Source of the DNA: Gigaspora margarita
Taxonomy: Eukaryota; Glomeromycota; Glomeromycetes; Diversisporales; Gigasporaceae
Assembly: GCA_009809945.1 (NCBI GenBank)
Contig: WTPW01000315.1
Span: 135,599-199,598, forward strand
Reading direction: 5' to 3'
Length of the DNA: 64,000 nucleotides
The notes below the pieces were generated by a model. The model was not told the origin of the DNA, searched no databases, and was given only the letters and a program-made list of their open reading frames with translations. Positions 22,987 to 34,879 of the stretch are shown here, piece by piece (the first letter of the stretch is position 1; each line of letters begins with the position of its first letter). Both the position numbers and the translations under genes were made by a program.

Positions 22987-24855
22987 ATTAGAAAAATAAA
23001 TATAGTGCAGATCTGTGCAGATCTGGGATCCTAGAAAATTTTAACAAAATTTTGCAATAACTTGTGATCTAATAGTTCAAATTCAACAATTTTGGTACCA
23101 TTAGATTTGTTTTAATAACATAGATTGAATGGTTCCAAATTGTTAAATTTCAATTAATAGAACACAAGAAAATTCTATTTAAATAAATTTTATAAATATT
23201 AAATGATCTTGCAACTAGTAGTCTAAATTTAATAATTTTGGTACTATTCAATTTTTCTTAATAAGACAGTTTGACTGTACTAAAAAAAATTAAAATCAGA
23301 TTACTAGTTAATAAGATATTTGCAAAAAATGAGTTATAGTACAATTTTGCACAAAAATTTAATTTTTTTTCAAATTTCTGTGCAAAACTGCATTAAGATT
23401 ATTTTTTGCAAATATCTTGTTAACTAGTAATTCAATTTTAACATTTTTGGTACTATTTGAACTGCCTTATTAAGAGGAATCAAATAGTACCAAAATTATT
23501 AAATTTGGACACTAGTTGGCAAAATCAAAGAATGTTTATAAAATTTCTTTAAATAAGATTTTTTTGTGTTATAGTAATTCAAACTCAACAATGTTGGTAT
23601 CATTCAATCTGCCTTATCAAGATAAATCAAATGGTATACTTCCTTAACAAAAATTATAAAATTTTCTATAATCACAAAGAAATAATCTAATTTAGTGATA
23701 ATTATAGCCATAATAAAATTTTTTTTTATACAAATTGTTTTTGCATAATAAGTAAAGTTGTTTATAATATAATTTAAAAATTTTAGAAAATTTGATAAAT
23801 TTTTATATATAATATATTTAGTATTTTAGACTGATATAAACAAAAAATAAAAAATAATCAAAATTTTTATACAATAATGCATTTTTGAACTATGTTATTA
23901 ATATTAATTAGAGTATAATCAAAGTTGTTCTTTAAGAACTAAGTATACAGAATAATTTTTATAGAAAAATTACAAAAAGTTTATAAGAACTATTTTTTAT
24001 TAGGTAGTTTAATTTTAAAAAAATTAAATTTTTTTGTATCTTAAAATTTTACATAATAAAATATCAGGAATTTATAACAGAATAACCTAATACAATAAAA
24101 TACTGTATTTTTCTAAAATAAGTACCCTATTTTTGCATATAATTTGGGCCAAGACCATCATAATTCAGGCCAAAATTGACTTAATATAGGCTAGAGTGCT
24201 TATTTTCAGGGGTGCTTTTTTACAAAAAAAATAGTATATATGTATAAAATTTATGATATATATAATTTATTTTTAGATTCATGTTTTATAAATTTTTAAC
24301 GTTTTATTATATAGGATTTTAAGATATAAAAATGAAATATTTTTTAAAATTAAATATCTAATAAAAAACAATAGTCTTAAGAACCTTTTGGAAATTTTCT
24401 ATAAAAATTTAATCATGTATGCCTTAAGTCTCGGAGGGCAACTTTAATTATCATACTTTAATTAATATTAACAATACAAAAATGTATTCTATATAAAAAT
24501 TTTGATTATTTTTTTTTATTTTTGTTTATATTAGTCTAAAATACTAAATATGTTATATAAAAAAATTTTCAAATATTCTAAAATTTTTAAATTATGCAAA
24601 TAATTATTATAAACAACTTTACATATTATGTAAAGAATAATTTGTATATTAAAAAATAGTTTTTATTATAGCTATAATTATTATCAAATTAGATTAGATT
24701 TTTGTAATTATAGAAATTCTTTGATTTTTGTCAGGAGAGTGTACTAAAATTATTGAGTTAGAACCACTAGATCACAAGTTATTGCAAAATTTATTAAATT
24801 TTTAAGAGTCACAGATCTGTGCAGATATGTACTATATTTATTTTTCTAATAAAAC
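22987..24855. repeat. 1.87-kb foldback element
   Basis: The left arm starting TTAGAAAAATAAATATAGTG and the right arm, reverse-complemented, starting TTAGAAAAATAAATATAGTA match over about 120 bp to TTGTGATCTA. The match then resumes between about 23640-24050 and 24320-24730 (TTTAGTATTTTAGACTGATA against TTTAGTATTTTAGACTAATA). The left arm contains an extra 530 bp of short palindromic repeats (23110-23640). The loop holds a 132-bp TA-flanked MITE. No coding capacity. Confidence 0.7.
24103..24234. mobile_element. 132-bp TA-flanked MITE, CTGTATTT...AAAATAAG family
   Basis: Left CTGTATTTTTCTAAAATAAG then TACCC; right, reverse-complemented, CTATTTTTTTTGTAAAAAAG then CACCCC; TA at 24101-24102 and 24235-24236. 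Related by its ends to 29599-29893 and 60412-60734. It sits in the loop of the foldback element. Confidence 0.5.
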
Positions 24856-24889
24856 TTCAATAATAAATAAGAAAATAAGACTATAACTA

Positions 24890-25330
24890 AAAAGAGTAGT
24901 ATGCAAAAAAGAAGAAACAGGTAGTGAACAACTAAAAACTAAAAAAAAATCCCAAAAAACAAAAGGGTAAAAAAAACCAAAAAAGAAAAAAACTATTAAA
25001 GGGCTTTACACAAACAATAATAAAAATTATATAATACTATCCAGAGAGATACTATGCCAAAGTATTATATATATATATATATAGATAAAAAATGAGAAAA
25101 AACATACTACAGCTAAAAAAATGAACAAAGAACATTCTAGAAAACATTTTGCTTCAAATATTCTTCAAAATCTTACATGTATCATTTATTGTTTATTTTG
25201 ATAAACATAAAATTCACTCATGGCTCATCTCTACTATAGTAAATATATTTTTGATTTGAAATCAGCAAACATTACTGATCTTTTGGAGGGAATAAACAAA
25301 ATGCCTATTTTGTCAAAATTTTAAAGAGGT
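24890..25330. repeat. Dispersed repeat R, copy 2
   Basis: Shares with 15690-16345, in order, the A-rich tract, the AATTATATAATACTAT block, the TCACTCATGGCTCA-like block and the final GGAGGGAATAAACA block. More degraded than copy 1 and without coding potential. Confidence 0.45.
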
Positions 25331-25339
25331 AAAGGGACT

Positions 25340-25803
25340 AAAAAAAAACCAAAGATCTACTTGTACAAAGTTTACTAAGTAAATTTTTCTTTGCAAAATT
25401 TTCAAGAATTTTTTTTAATCTACTTCTTATGAAAAGCTAATCATACTTTCTTCTTTAGTAAGTAATAAATTCTAAACTTGTTAGAAAGTAGTTTATGAGC
25501 TTTATCTCTAAACAACAAGTGCCATTCCTGCCATAAGTGATAAACTCTAAACTTGTCAGCAGGTAGTCTATAAGAATTACAAGTGCTATTTTATAGTTTT
25601 TATTTTTTAGCATGTTATTAAAAATTTATTAAAGAAAGCTTTTGATTTTATTGGTACAAGTAATATCAAAAGAGTTGTTTTTTAGTAGAGTTTTGCTCTC
25701 AGAATAATTAAATAATAATAAATAAAAAAAAATAAATAAATATAAAGAAATAATAAATAAATTAATAAATTTAAATAAATAAATATATTTATATATGGTG
25801 CAT
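25340..25803. other. No gene; low-complexity TAAA-rich tract
   Basis: 25706-25795 is nearly pure AATA/TAAA repeat. A weak tandem duplication of GTAAGTAATAAATTCTAAAC / CATAAGTGATAAACTCTAAA lies at 25458-25560. Otherwise unremarkable. Confidence 0.45.
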
Positions 25804-25805
25804 AT

Positions 25806-26117
25806 GGGGTGATTTCAATAGAAACAGCCCATTTTTACATATATTTTATTTTGAGATAATTGAGTTTAACCATTTGTTTTGATTTTCAGACTGATCCGGG
25901 TTAATCAAATTTCACAATTTTGATTGGTTAAAGCTAACATGTGACTATCAGGTAATCTCATGATGTGTTGGCCCTACGAAACCTTGTGTAATTTTTCTTG
26001 TACATTATCTTTAATTTTTATTATAAAAAAAGTCAATCATGTCAAAATTTATATTAATCTAATAAAAACTCATTTTTCAAAAAATTGTAAAAATGGGCTG
26101 TTTCTATTGAAATCACA
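25806..26117. mobile_element. 312-bp MITE with near-perfect 30-bp TIRs
   Basis: TIR core GTGATTTCAATAGAAACAGC continues through CCATTTTTAC on both ends. TA precedes the left end (25803-25804) and follows near 26119-26121, suggesting a Tc1/mariner-type target. The interior (25885-25940) holds an ACTGATCCGGGTTAATCAAA module, also found in diverged form at 6340-6420 and 40170-40220. Non-coding. Confidence 0.7.
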
Positions 26118-26425
26118 CTATATAGTCTAGAACCAACATCACATGACTAAGTGTGGCCAAAATTTTAAAAATTTTTATTATAAAAATTTTGTATTATATA
26201 AAAAATTAGCCAATTAAATTTTAGTATAATAAAAAATTTTAAAAAATTATATTATTGGCCAAAATTTTAAAATATAATAAATATTTTGTCTAATAACTTT
26301 AGTTTGAGCAAACTAAAAAAAAATTTGTTTCTATAATAATACAAAGCTTTAATAATTAATTTACAGAATTATTTTTTTTGTTATAATATTATTATTATTG
26401 GTTATAATCATTTTTATTTTATATA

Positions 26426-28381
26426 CATCAGCAAAATAAATATACGAAATCTTTCGAAAGAAATTGCATGCTGAAATCTTTCGAAAGAATTGCAATCGAC
26501 GTGAAATATTTCAATTATTTCGAAATATTTTGAAATATTTCGAATATTTCAAAATCGAAATTATTTCAAAAGATTTCAAAAGAAATTTTGAAATATTTCG
26601 AAATGTATTGTGAAATATTGCGAAATAGGGCAAATAAAAACAATGCAACCCCATACCTAATTATCCCCTCTGGGGTCTCAGGAGGTAATATTTTGCATAT
26701 TATCGCATTATTTCACAATATTTTGCAAAATTTCAAAATTTTTTTAAAAAAATAAATAAACAATATACATATTCACATAATCACGCTTTTGCAAATTTTT
26801 GAATGTTTTTACAGGTTTTCGCATTGTTTCACAATTTAATATAAAATTAAATATTTTTTATTTATTATTATACATTATATATTTTAAAGTTATTTTAAAT
26901 TAAATATACATTTTTATTCAATATTACATATTTTATTATACATATATTATACAAAAAAAAAAAGAAAAAAAATGACAAAAAAAAATGAATCCAAAAAAAA
27001 AATGACGAAACCGAAAAAAAACAGTATTTAAAATACTTTCGCACTTCGTTGCATATAATCCCATAAAAAACTAGCCCTACACGCTTATTTTCGCTCACCC
27101 CAGTTAGCTATTATTTCACTTCTTTGTTTTAACTATCGTTTTGCTTCAGCTATTTCTTTTGTTCTTCGTTTTGCTCTTCTTTTTAAATACTTTCTAAAAA
27201 TAGTAGAGAAGTGAAAAAATAAAAAAAAACACTTCTCAAAAGTGTTGGTATTCCCAGAAAAATTTAGTTTGTTCTTGCAAAGTGGCGGAGAAGTAAGAGT
27301 TGGTGTTCTTAAAGTTGGTGTCTTGTAAAGAGCTGAAAAAGTCATTTCTTGCAAAGTGCCGAAGAAGTCAGGAATATAAAATAAAAATTAAAAAAAAAGT
27401 AAAAAAATGAAAAAAAAAACGAAAAAACAAAATATAAGCAAACTGAATAAACAAAAAAATAAAGGAAGCCCCAAATCTCCATTTCTCTGAAAATTCAGAA
27501 ATTGCCAAAAGCCAGGTTAATGTTCGCAGAATGCCGAAAAAGTCCGGGTTGGTTTTNTTGCAAAGTACCAGGAAGTAAGAGTTGTATTCTTGCAAAATGC
27601 CAGAATAAAATAAATTAATAAAAAAAATATAAAAAAAATAAAAACAAAATGTGTCAAACGAAAAAATAAATGTAGCAAAACCTTGCAAAAACTTGCGAAA
27701 ACTTGCGCCTAACTAAATCATTTCTCTAAAGTCGCGTTCTTGGAAATTTTGAAATTGCTAGAGAAATTAGTTGTTCATTCTTATAGCGTGTCAAATTCTG
27801 AGTTGGCTTGCAAAGTCGATTTGGTGTTTTCGCAATGTGCTGAAAAGTTTTTGGTTTTCTTGCAAAGNGTTTGTAAAGTGTGAAAAAAATTAAAAAATAA
27901 ATAAATAAAAAAAAACTGAAAACAAAAAAACAAAACAAAACTAAAAACAATGTAAAACAGAGCGAAAGAAAAAAAAACAATGTAAAACTGTATAGAAGAT
28001 CTAATTTATAAACAAAGATCTGATCTGATCTTGTAATATAGAATTTGTAGATTAATTTCGATACATCATACAACATTTCNAAGTATTTCGAAAATAGTCC
28101 AATGCGTCCTGGGCATGACCCAGATTACAGATCTACTGATCCAGCCTATCCAGCCAGTTCTAAAATATTTCAAATTATTTTGATTACAAAATATTTCGAA
28201 AAATATTTCGAATCTACTTTCAAAATATTTTGAAACTATTTTCGAAATATTTCGAAACCTGAAATCTTTCGAAATATACTTCGAAATATTTTGAAATATA
28301 TTGTGATATGCGAAATCTTTCGAAAGATTTTGCAGTAACACAAGATCTTTTGAAAGATTTTGGTATATAAATTTGCTGATG
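26426..28381. mobile_element. 1.96-kb non-autonomous TIR element (CATCAGC ends), copy 2
   Basis: Left CATCAGCAAAATAAATATAC leads to GAAATCTTTCGAAAG. The right end, reverse-complemented, starts CATCAGCAAATTTATATACC and leads to AAATCTTTCAAAAG. The middle matches copy 1 (7870-10052), including AATATACATATTCACATAAT, CTACACGCTTATTTTCGCTC and repeated TTGCAAAGTGCC. Subterminal palindromes here are of the GAAATATTTC / TCTTTCGAAAGA type. Four minus-strand frames of 73-116 codons are low-complexity readings of this AT-rich sequence, not genes. Target duplication not resolved. Confidence 0.7.
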
Positions 28382-28415
28382 TAGTTATTAGAAATCACAT
28401 GATGTTGGTTCTAGG

Positions 28416-28707
28416 AGGACCCCAGACATCTAGTATAGAGGTCATACTTGAAATTTTTCAGCAAAAACACCTAAAATTTGAGAAGCAAAAACAGTTTTTG
28501 GCAATTATCTTGGCATTTAGTGGTTCAATTTGAATAAACTTTTTTTAAAATGAAGCTCTTAGTGAGGCACATCTAACAAAAAAAAGTTTATTCAATTCTG
28601 ACCACTAGATTAGAAGTTATTAAAGTAAATAGATTTTGTTATTTTTAGCAAATTAGGTCAAAATTGGCCAAAATCCAGTTATGACCTATATGAGAGATGT
28701 CTGGGGT
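28416..28707. mobile_element. 292-bp MITE, AGGACCCCAGACATC family
   Basis: Left AGGACCCCAGACATCTAGTA; right, reverse-complemented, AGGACCCCAGACATCTCTCA. Flanks GTTCTAGG (28408-28415) and GTTCTAGA (28708-28715) agree at 7 of 8. The interior aligns end to end with 49419-49707, including ATTATCTTGGCAT and CAATTTGAATAAAC. Non-coding; presumably mobilised by a hAT-type transposase not present here. Confidence 0.8.
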
Positions 28708-28779
28708 CCTGTTCTAGACTACATGCACCATATAATGTAAATATGCCTAATTTGTTACAATGCTTAATTTGATATGCTA

Positions 28780-29580
28780 ATGATATCTTATAAACTATTG
28801 ATCAGTTTTATGTGATTTTGGTGTCATTTAATTTGCTCACTGAGACAAATTAAATAGTAACAAAAACATATAATTCTGACTAATAGTTTGCAAGATATTA
28901 CTATAGTGCACTGACCAAAGTACCCAGAGTATAATGCAATCTACTAAAAAAAAACTTACAAAAAACCCAGGTATATTATACAGCAGCAGGTCAGTGTCAC
29001 AAAAAAAAAATTTTTAAGCATATACATATTTTGCACTTACAACGAGCAGTCTAAAAATTTTAAAAAACCTATATTTAATTAATAGAGGTCTTGTGTTTTG
29101 CACTAGAGTACTTTGCAATGAGGTATTGAAAAAGAGGGGTACTTTGGTTAGTGCACTACAGTAATATTTAACCTAAATAACCTATATATATATATATAAT
29201 CTTAGAAAATTAACATAAAGTTGCAAATAAATTTTGATAGACTTGTCCATTTTTGATGTCTTTACTGCCAAAATGACTATCTTGAAGAGAAGATTACAAT
29301 GATGCTAAAATTGTTAAAATCTAATTACAGGATTACAAGATTATTAAGATATTGTATCTCTTTTAATATAAACAGATTGGTTTAATTAATCTAATTTTTA
29401 TTAAAAATATAAAAAAATCTTAATGATCTTGTGATCTAACAATTATATTTAAACAATTTTGGGCTCATTGGAATTATCTCTTTAAGGCAGTCATTTTGGT
29501 GCTAAAATCATTAAAAACAGACTAGTCTGTCAAAGTTATCTACAATTTTATGTTAATTTCAAAATTTATTTAATAAAGAT
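28780..29580. repeat. Cluster of dispersed near-palindromic short repeats
   Basis: Two units (about 28785-28915 and 29290-29560) have the plan: a word such as ATCTTGTGATCTAAC, then 20-30 bases, then CATTGGAATTATCTC, a centre, and the mirror of this. The same plan recurs at 23030-23640, 30840-30960, 50260-50530 and 56680-56950. Non-coding. An (AT)n tract lies at 29180-29200. Confidence 0.4.
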
Positions 29581-29598
29581 TATTTTGGTTAAATGTTA

Positions 29599-29893
29599 CT
29601 GTATATTCCCAAAAATAAGCACCCTTTTTTGGGCAAAAAATTATTATTTTCAAATTGTTAATTATTAAAAAATTGAAAAACGTACTAATAAAAAGTTATC
29701 CAAATGCTACCAAATTTTTATTGTAGGTGTATTTTTATGTCCTGAACAAGTTTACTTAATGGCATTTTTGAGGTTTACTTAGTAAAATTTAGACATTTAT
29801 ATGTCGCAACCGCAAATGGTTTTTTTGAGATTTTTTAAAAAAACCAGGGGGGTTGCTTATTTTAGGGTGTTGCTTATTTTTGGGAATATATAG
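29599..29893. mobile_element. 295-bp TA-flanked MITE carrying a satellite-like module
   Basis: Ends CTGTATATTCCCAAAAATAA (left) and CTATATATTCCCAAAAATAA (right, reverse-complemented) are flanked by TA at 29597-29598 and 29894-29895. The interior (29730-29765) includes ATGTCCTGAACAAGTTTACT, the linker word of the double-palindromic satellites. The core is homologous, in inverted orientation, to that of 60412-60734. Confidence 0.8.
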
Positions 29894-29899
29894 TAATAT

Positions 29900-31030
29900 G
29901 CTATAAACTAACAATTAAAATCATATCATCAATAGTTTATAATATATTATTAGAGATCTTTGGTGTACAAATTAGGGGTTATCTAAAGTGAAGTAGAATT
30001 ATGTAATATTTTTGACCAATCAAATTATAGAAGCAAATTTGTTTTTATATGTTGTGCCTCAAATTGATCTTTTTGTTAAATGACACTAGTAATGCCACTG
30101 AAATTGGTTTTTGAAAAAGGCTTATTTCATTTCTATTAGTAAAAATTAAAACTTTTATAAGAAAAGCAAATAAAATTTATATAGAAATGATCCTTATCAT
30201 TTTGTCTATTTTAAAAAAGTATCAAATAATTTTGTCTTCCAAAAAGTAAAATAGATCAAAAACAATTTCATATTCAAATTTTAATTTCAGTTTTTAGAAT
30301 CTGAAATAATTTCATTCTCATATATAGATAACACCCAGCCTAAATTAGATTAGGATTAGAATAAATTATAGCAAAGTTAGCAGTTAGTTTAGACCAGTTA
30401 TTGCTAATTATTTAATGTGGTAGATTAAAATAAAATTATAGTATAAAATCTCAAAAACTAAATTTTTTTTTGGGGTACATTTTTTAGGGTTAGGGTTAGG
30501 GTTTAGTTTTAAAACAGTTATAATAAACAAGTACTAGTGGGTTTTAGAAGGTTAGCAGGTTAAGTAGAAAATATAGATTTCATTTTAAATTATGATCTGT
30601 AACATTATACTGGTCAATTGATAGTCATCTAATATATGTAAGATTCAATCTGATACAAATTTTAATCTAAGGCACAATATATATAATTACTCAAATCAGC
30701 TTTAAACTATAATAATTCTAACTCTAAAAATAATTTGCCAAAATATATATTATAAGAATTTGCTCTGCTTTTAACATTTCTCAAATTAGGCACTGCACCA
30801 AAATAAAACTATATTTTTAGATAAACTTTAAAAAGTGATATCTTATAATTGAGTAATCAAAATTAGATTGTTTTAGTGCTATTCAATTTATTTCGATGAG
30901 ACAAATTGAATGATGCTAGAATATCTGATACTAATTAATATATTATATAATATTCATTATAGAACTTAACTGTGCTAAATTCGACATATTTATCTCATAT
31001 ATGACAACTAAAAAAATTAAAAAATATAAA
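29900..31030. other. No gene; contains telomere-like tract
   Basis: 30485-30506 reads about three and a half units of TTAGGG. A degraded near-palindromic unit is at 30840-30960. The rest is AT-rich without open frames or termini. Confidence 0.4.
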
Positions 31031-31034
31031 AAAC

Positions 31035-31850
31035 TGTTTAAAAGAATATATAATTAAGATTAAGAAAAGTTTTTATTGTGGTTGCATAATTTTGTGACCC
31101 TTATATTATTTTTTTTATAATTAAATAATTGTAATTGCAATTAATTTATTATAAGTCTGTGTTTGTATTAGGCTCAAATTTATGATAAATATATTTTTTA
31201 GCAATTGCAATTATATTATTCAGTATTAAAAAAATTTATTGAGGTTATAAAATCATGCATACTACAATAAATTAAGAAATAATTAAACCAAAAATCAAAA
31301 TTTAAATTGTAAAAAAACTGATTAAATTAAAAAATACTGAAAAAATTAAAAAAAAGAATTATTGTAATTTGTATAATTTTGTGATTCCTATACTAAAGCC
31401 AGCCAATTATCATAAATCTAAGTTTGTATCAAGCTCAGGTTAAGTTAAATTGGCTGGCTTTAGCAATTGCAATCACAATTGCAATCATTTAATTATAAAA
31501 AAACCAATTATATCTTTCAAAAGCATTTATTATTCAACTTTTCATTTGTCTTTTATTAAGTCATTTAAATCAACTTTATAAAATTTTATCCAATGCTCAG
31601 TTTTTACTTATGTATAACAATTTTATTGCAGTTTTCATAAATTTGTGACCTCTATAATTAATTTTTATTACAAAATAATGGTGATTGTGGTTGTAATTGC
31701 TAATCTGGCCAATTTATCTTAAATCTGAGCTTGATACAAACTTAGATTTATAATAATTTGCTGGTTATAGCAATCATGATTGCAATCAAATCATTTAATC
31801 ATAAAAAAATTGCTTATGAAATTATACAAACTACAATAAAATTAGTAAAT
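31035..31850. repeat. Three clustered copies of a palindromic MITE-like repeat
   Basis: Units at about 31070-31275, 31335-31520 and 31615-31850 share TTTGTGACCTCTATAATTAA, GCAATTGCAATCA and AATTGGCTGGCTTTAGCAAT-type blocks, arranged as inverted arms. The middle copy is best preserved around GCCAGCCAATTATCATAAAT. Non-coding. Confidence 0.6.
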
Positions 31851-31867
31851 AAAAAATTTTATGGCCA

Positions 31868-31955
31868 ATCAAATTTAAAATTATATAATATAAAGTTTGT
31901 AACTCAAAATTTTGAGTTACAAACTTTATTTTTTATATGATCTTAAAATTTGATT
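31868..31955. repeat. Perfect-core palindrome
   Basis: AAAGTTTGTAACTCAAAA is followed immediately by its exact complement (31890-31926); imperfect arms extend to TCAAATTTAAAATTATA on each side. Could extrude as a cruciform. Confidence 0.75.
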
Positions 31956-32719
31956 GACTATTAAAATTTTTTTATTTTTAATTTTAAAAATTTAATTTTG
32001 TTTACATTTTTTAATTATATTTTTTTTAAATAGTTTTTGAAATTTTTATATTATTTTATTTTTTATTTTATTAACTTTTTTTTAATAATATATTTATTTT
32101 TTATCATGCAAAAAAAATAATTAATACTTAAGTAAAAATAAATATAGAAATCATTGTTATAATAATAGGTTTAGAAGTTTGTTAAAAAGTGTATTTGGAG
32201 AACATTTGTTTCAAAGAAGTGTGAGTGGTATTGAGAAGGTGAAGGGCAGTTGTTGAAGGGTGTAGAGATGTACTTTTAGATAAATAGTTGTCAAATACAT
32301 ATATAAGTAGTTGTTTTGTAAAGAGAGTAAGTGATTATAAGTAAATAATTATCAAATAGGTAGTAGTGTTAGAAAAAGTTGAACTAATAGAAAGTGAATA
32401 TTAGAGAAATGGTGATTGTAGATAAAATAGTTAACAGAAGGTGTTGGTATTGCAGAAAATGATTTTCTAAAAATTGATTCAAAAACATGTATCATCTAGA
32501 TAGTCTACACTAAATTAAGCTAAGACAGATTTGTTTTAAATTTTCAAATCTAATAATCTCTCAATACTAATATTAATTTGAAGAGGTTTGATAGTATTTG
32601 CATTTATCCAATAGGAAGTTAGGAGAAAATTAGTAAACCTACTTTATCAAACTTGAACAAGTTTATGAACTTTATACTAACCTTTCACTAACACAATAAG
32701 CTTTTATTGGTAACATATT

Positions 32720-33150
32720 TTTTAATAAAAAACCTTTTGATATCATAAAACATATTTTTAAACTTTGTAATATCAAAATAAAATAAAAAATCATATTTGT
32801 GAATTTGCAAAATTTATACAGTATTTGGTTTATCACTTGCCAATTATGCATTATTTTGTTTATTCTTATTGGCCCATATTGCAGATCATAACTATTTATA
32901 GCTACCAAATTGTTGATTACATCAAACTTATTGACATACTTTGCGACAATAGGTTTGATGTGATTGACAATTTGGTAGCTATAAATAGTTATAATCTGCA
33001 ATATGGGCCAATAAGAATAAACAAATAATGCATGATAGACCAGTAATAGACCAAATACTGCATAAATTTTGCAAATCTGCAGATATGTTAAACAAACTTA
33101 GTAATGTAAAGATTAATACCATTTCATCATCTGGGGTAAAAATGCAAAAA
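32720..33150. repeat. Foldback palindrome with about 150-bp arms
   Basis: ATTGGCCCATATTGCAGATC through TAGCTACCAAATTGTTGAT (32868-32916) is mirrored by 32955-33010 around a short loop near 32940. Outer arms, including AAATTTATACAGTATTTGGT, continue to about 32780 and 33110. Open frames on both strands here simply mirror each other. Non-coding. Confidence 0.7.
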
Positions 33151-33649
33151 ATAAAGCCATATATGCCTGTAATAAGAGGAACCAGAGCTGACAATACAAA
33201 AGAAAACCAGTTTAATTATAGTTAATAATGAAGTATCATACTTGAACAGTAATATTAAACAAATTAAAACTGGTAATGCTAAAATTAAATGCTTGCAAAG
33301 GAACCTATATCAAATATGAAAATAAGTAAAAGCAGTTTTTATTACTTTTAGTTTTTATTTAAAAACTAATAAAAATTTCTGGTGGTTAGATATTTTGAAT
33401 CTAATTTGGAAAAATTAAAACTATTATATGAACACAAAGGCATAATTGACACACAAAATAATTTAGGTCTGGATTAAGACCCTTGAAGAATTTTATTCTA
33501 ATGTGGGCTACAAGGGCAATATTAAAAAAATTGATTAAAAAAAGGTTTTTAATAATTAGCTATTATGATTTTATATATTTAGAAATGAAGTAATTCTATG
33601 TATTTTTAGTTGGTAATACTTAAATTAACATTTTGTAATACAAAAATCT

Positions 33650-34180
33650 ATAGCGATTCTAAACCCAAAGATCTATTTCAATTTAAATAGTAAATTAAAA
33701 AATCTCTCGATAAAAGGTTTTGGTAAATGCACTGGGTCAGATGGGCTGAGCTTACAAAAAATTGAATATATTCTTACCTATCATAGTATACAGCATGATA
33801 GTATAAAAGAATTATTGGATATGTTTTTTTTTATAACTCTATTTTATTGCTCTGTGGGTGGTAAAGATAGAGATCTTTGAATTAATAACTTTGTGAAAAG
33901 GGTCGATAGAGAAATCAATATAAAGCTTTTTAGATCAAAAACAAATTAGCAAGGTCTTAATGGCTATAATAGAAAAGCTGAAATTATTAGTCTTTCCAAT
34001 ATCAAATGTATATTTAATATTTGTGAGTTCTATTTCATTAAGCACCTTATTACAAAGGTAAAAAATTTTAATTTGACACAAATTCCTACAAATATGAATA
34101 TTAAATTTATTAAAAGTTGAATTTAATAGTCAGTGGTTTTATAGAAGTGCTTTTGGCAAATAAAAATTAAAGGATATTTT
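33650..34180 (+). pseudogene. Decayed tyrosine-recombinase-like (Crypton/DUF3504-like) gene fragment
   Basis: Frame +1 from about 33692 reads KNLSIKGFGKCTGSDGLSLQ, KIEYILTYHSIQHDSIKELL, DMFFF. A shifted frame continues LYCSVGGKDRDL-stop-INNFVKRV, then INIKLFRSKTN-stop-QGLNGYNRKAEII, and farther down WFYRSAFGK. The order (GxSDxL...I..IL, hydrophobic helix, R/V-GGKDxxL, SKTNxxGLxxxxRKAEII, F-Y-x-S) resembles the Crypton-derived DUF3504 recombinase domain common in glomeromycete proteins, from memory of that family. At least two stops and two frame shifts; the catalytic C-terminus (R/H/Y) was not found. Confidence 0.4.
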
Positions 34181-34189
34181 AGATCATCT

Positions 34190-34550
34190 ATGAAATAACT
34201 AATATACAATTTGGCATCTATAAATCAAATAATTGTCCAAAGGACATTACAGGTAGAGCAATAGTACACTCAATGTCTGTGTGTTAACATATTCTAAATT
34301 TTGATTGGATAGACCAGGTGTAACATAACAAAGCAATAGAAACTGATGCTTATTGGTTAGATTAAAATAACATAAAAAAAGCTCAATTTTATATTTGTCC
34401 TTTGGACTTTGAGTAGATTCCATTTTCCTAGTTCTAGAGAAAATCTATGATTCAAGTTTAAAAGAACTTAGATATTGTGATGCAATAGTTATATCAATTA
34501 TATAGCATAAATACAGAAGGGTCTAGCTGCATATGAATAACCAAAGTTCA
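34190..34550. other. No recognisable feature
   Basis: AT-rich continuation of the pseudogene region. A short element-like pair (GTCCAAAGGACATTACAG near 34236; TTTGTCCTTTGGACTTTG near 34396) may bound an old MITE of about 170 bp. Confidence 0.3.
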
Positions 34551-34553
34551 CTA

Positions 34554-34791
34554 CCGTAAAATGCCATATAAGGTACCCAGGTATCTTACATCTTGCATGA
34601 ATAATACCCTCTATATTTGCTTATTAGAAAAAAATTACTTTTATTATTAAGTTGGCTATTGATTTTTATCTGTATTTCTAACAAAACACCTTAACAAATA
34701 ACCTTGAAGCATGTGTACTTGGCACAAATACAGGGGAGTGTAAAATCAAAGGGTACCGATCAAGAGAGATACTTTATACTGCGTTTTACGG
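34554..34791. mobile_element. 238-bp TA-flanked MITE, CCGTAAAAYGC ends
   Basis: Left CCGTAAAATGCCATATAAGG; right, reverse-complemented, CCGTAAAACGCAGTATAAAG; TA at 34552-34553 and 34792-34793. Non-coding; Tc1/mariner-type by its target. Confidence 0.75.
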
Positions 34792-34879
34792 TATGTAGTA
34801 AGAAGGCCTTGATGGGTTTTAGAGCATTGGTGTGTTTAACAATAGATAAGGTTATTTAAAAGTACTTATACAACATAAT

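Noticed and set aside
26895..28398. Run of five minus-strand frames of 67-116 codons
   Set aside because: Low-complexity F/K/I-rich products of the A-rich interior and palindromic ends of a TIR element; not conserved in the homologous element at 7870-10052.
30485..30506. TTAGGG tract as a chromosome end
   Set aside because: Only three to four units, embedded in ordinary sequence on both sides; interstitial.
32672..33225. Overlapping frames on both strands with similar peptides
   Set aside because: The similarity is a direct result of the foldback palindrome, not two related genes.
33700..33760. GKCTGSDGLS as a reverse-transcriptase motif (KAPGPDG type)
   Set aside because: Following fragments (GGKDRDL, SKTN, RKAEII) fit a tyrosine-recombinase-like domain better, and no YxDD box follows.
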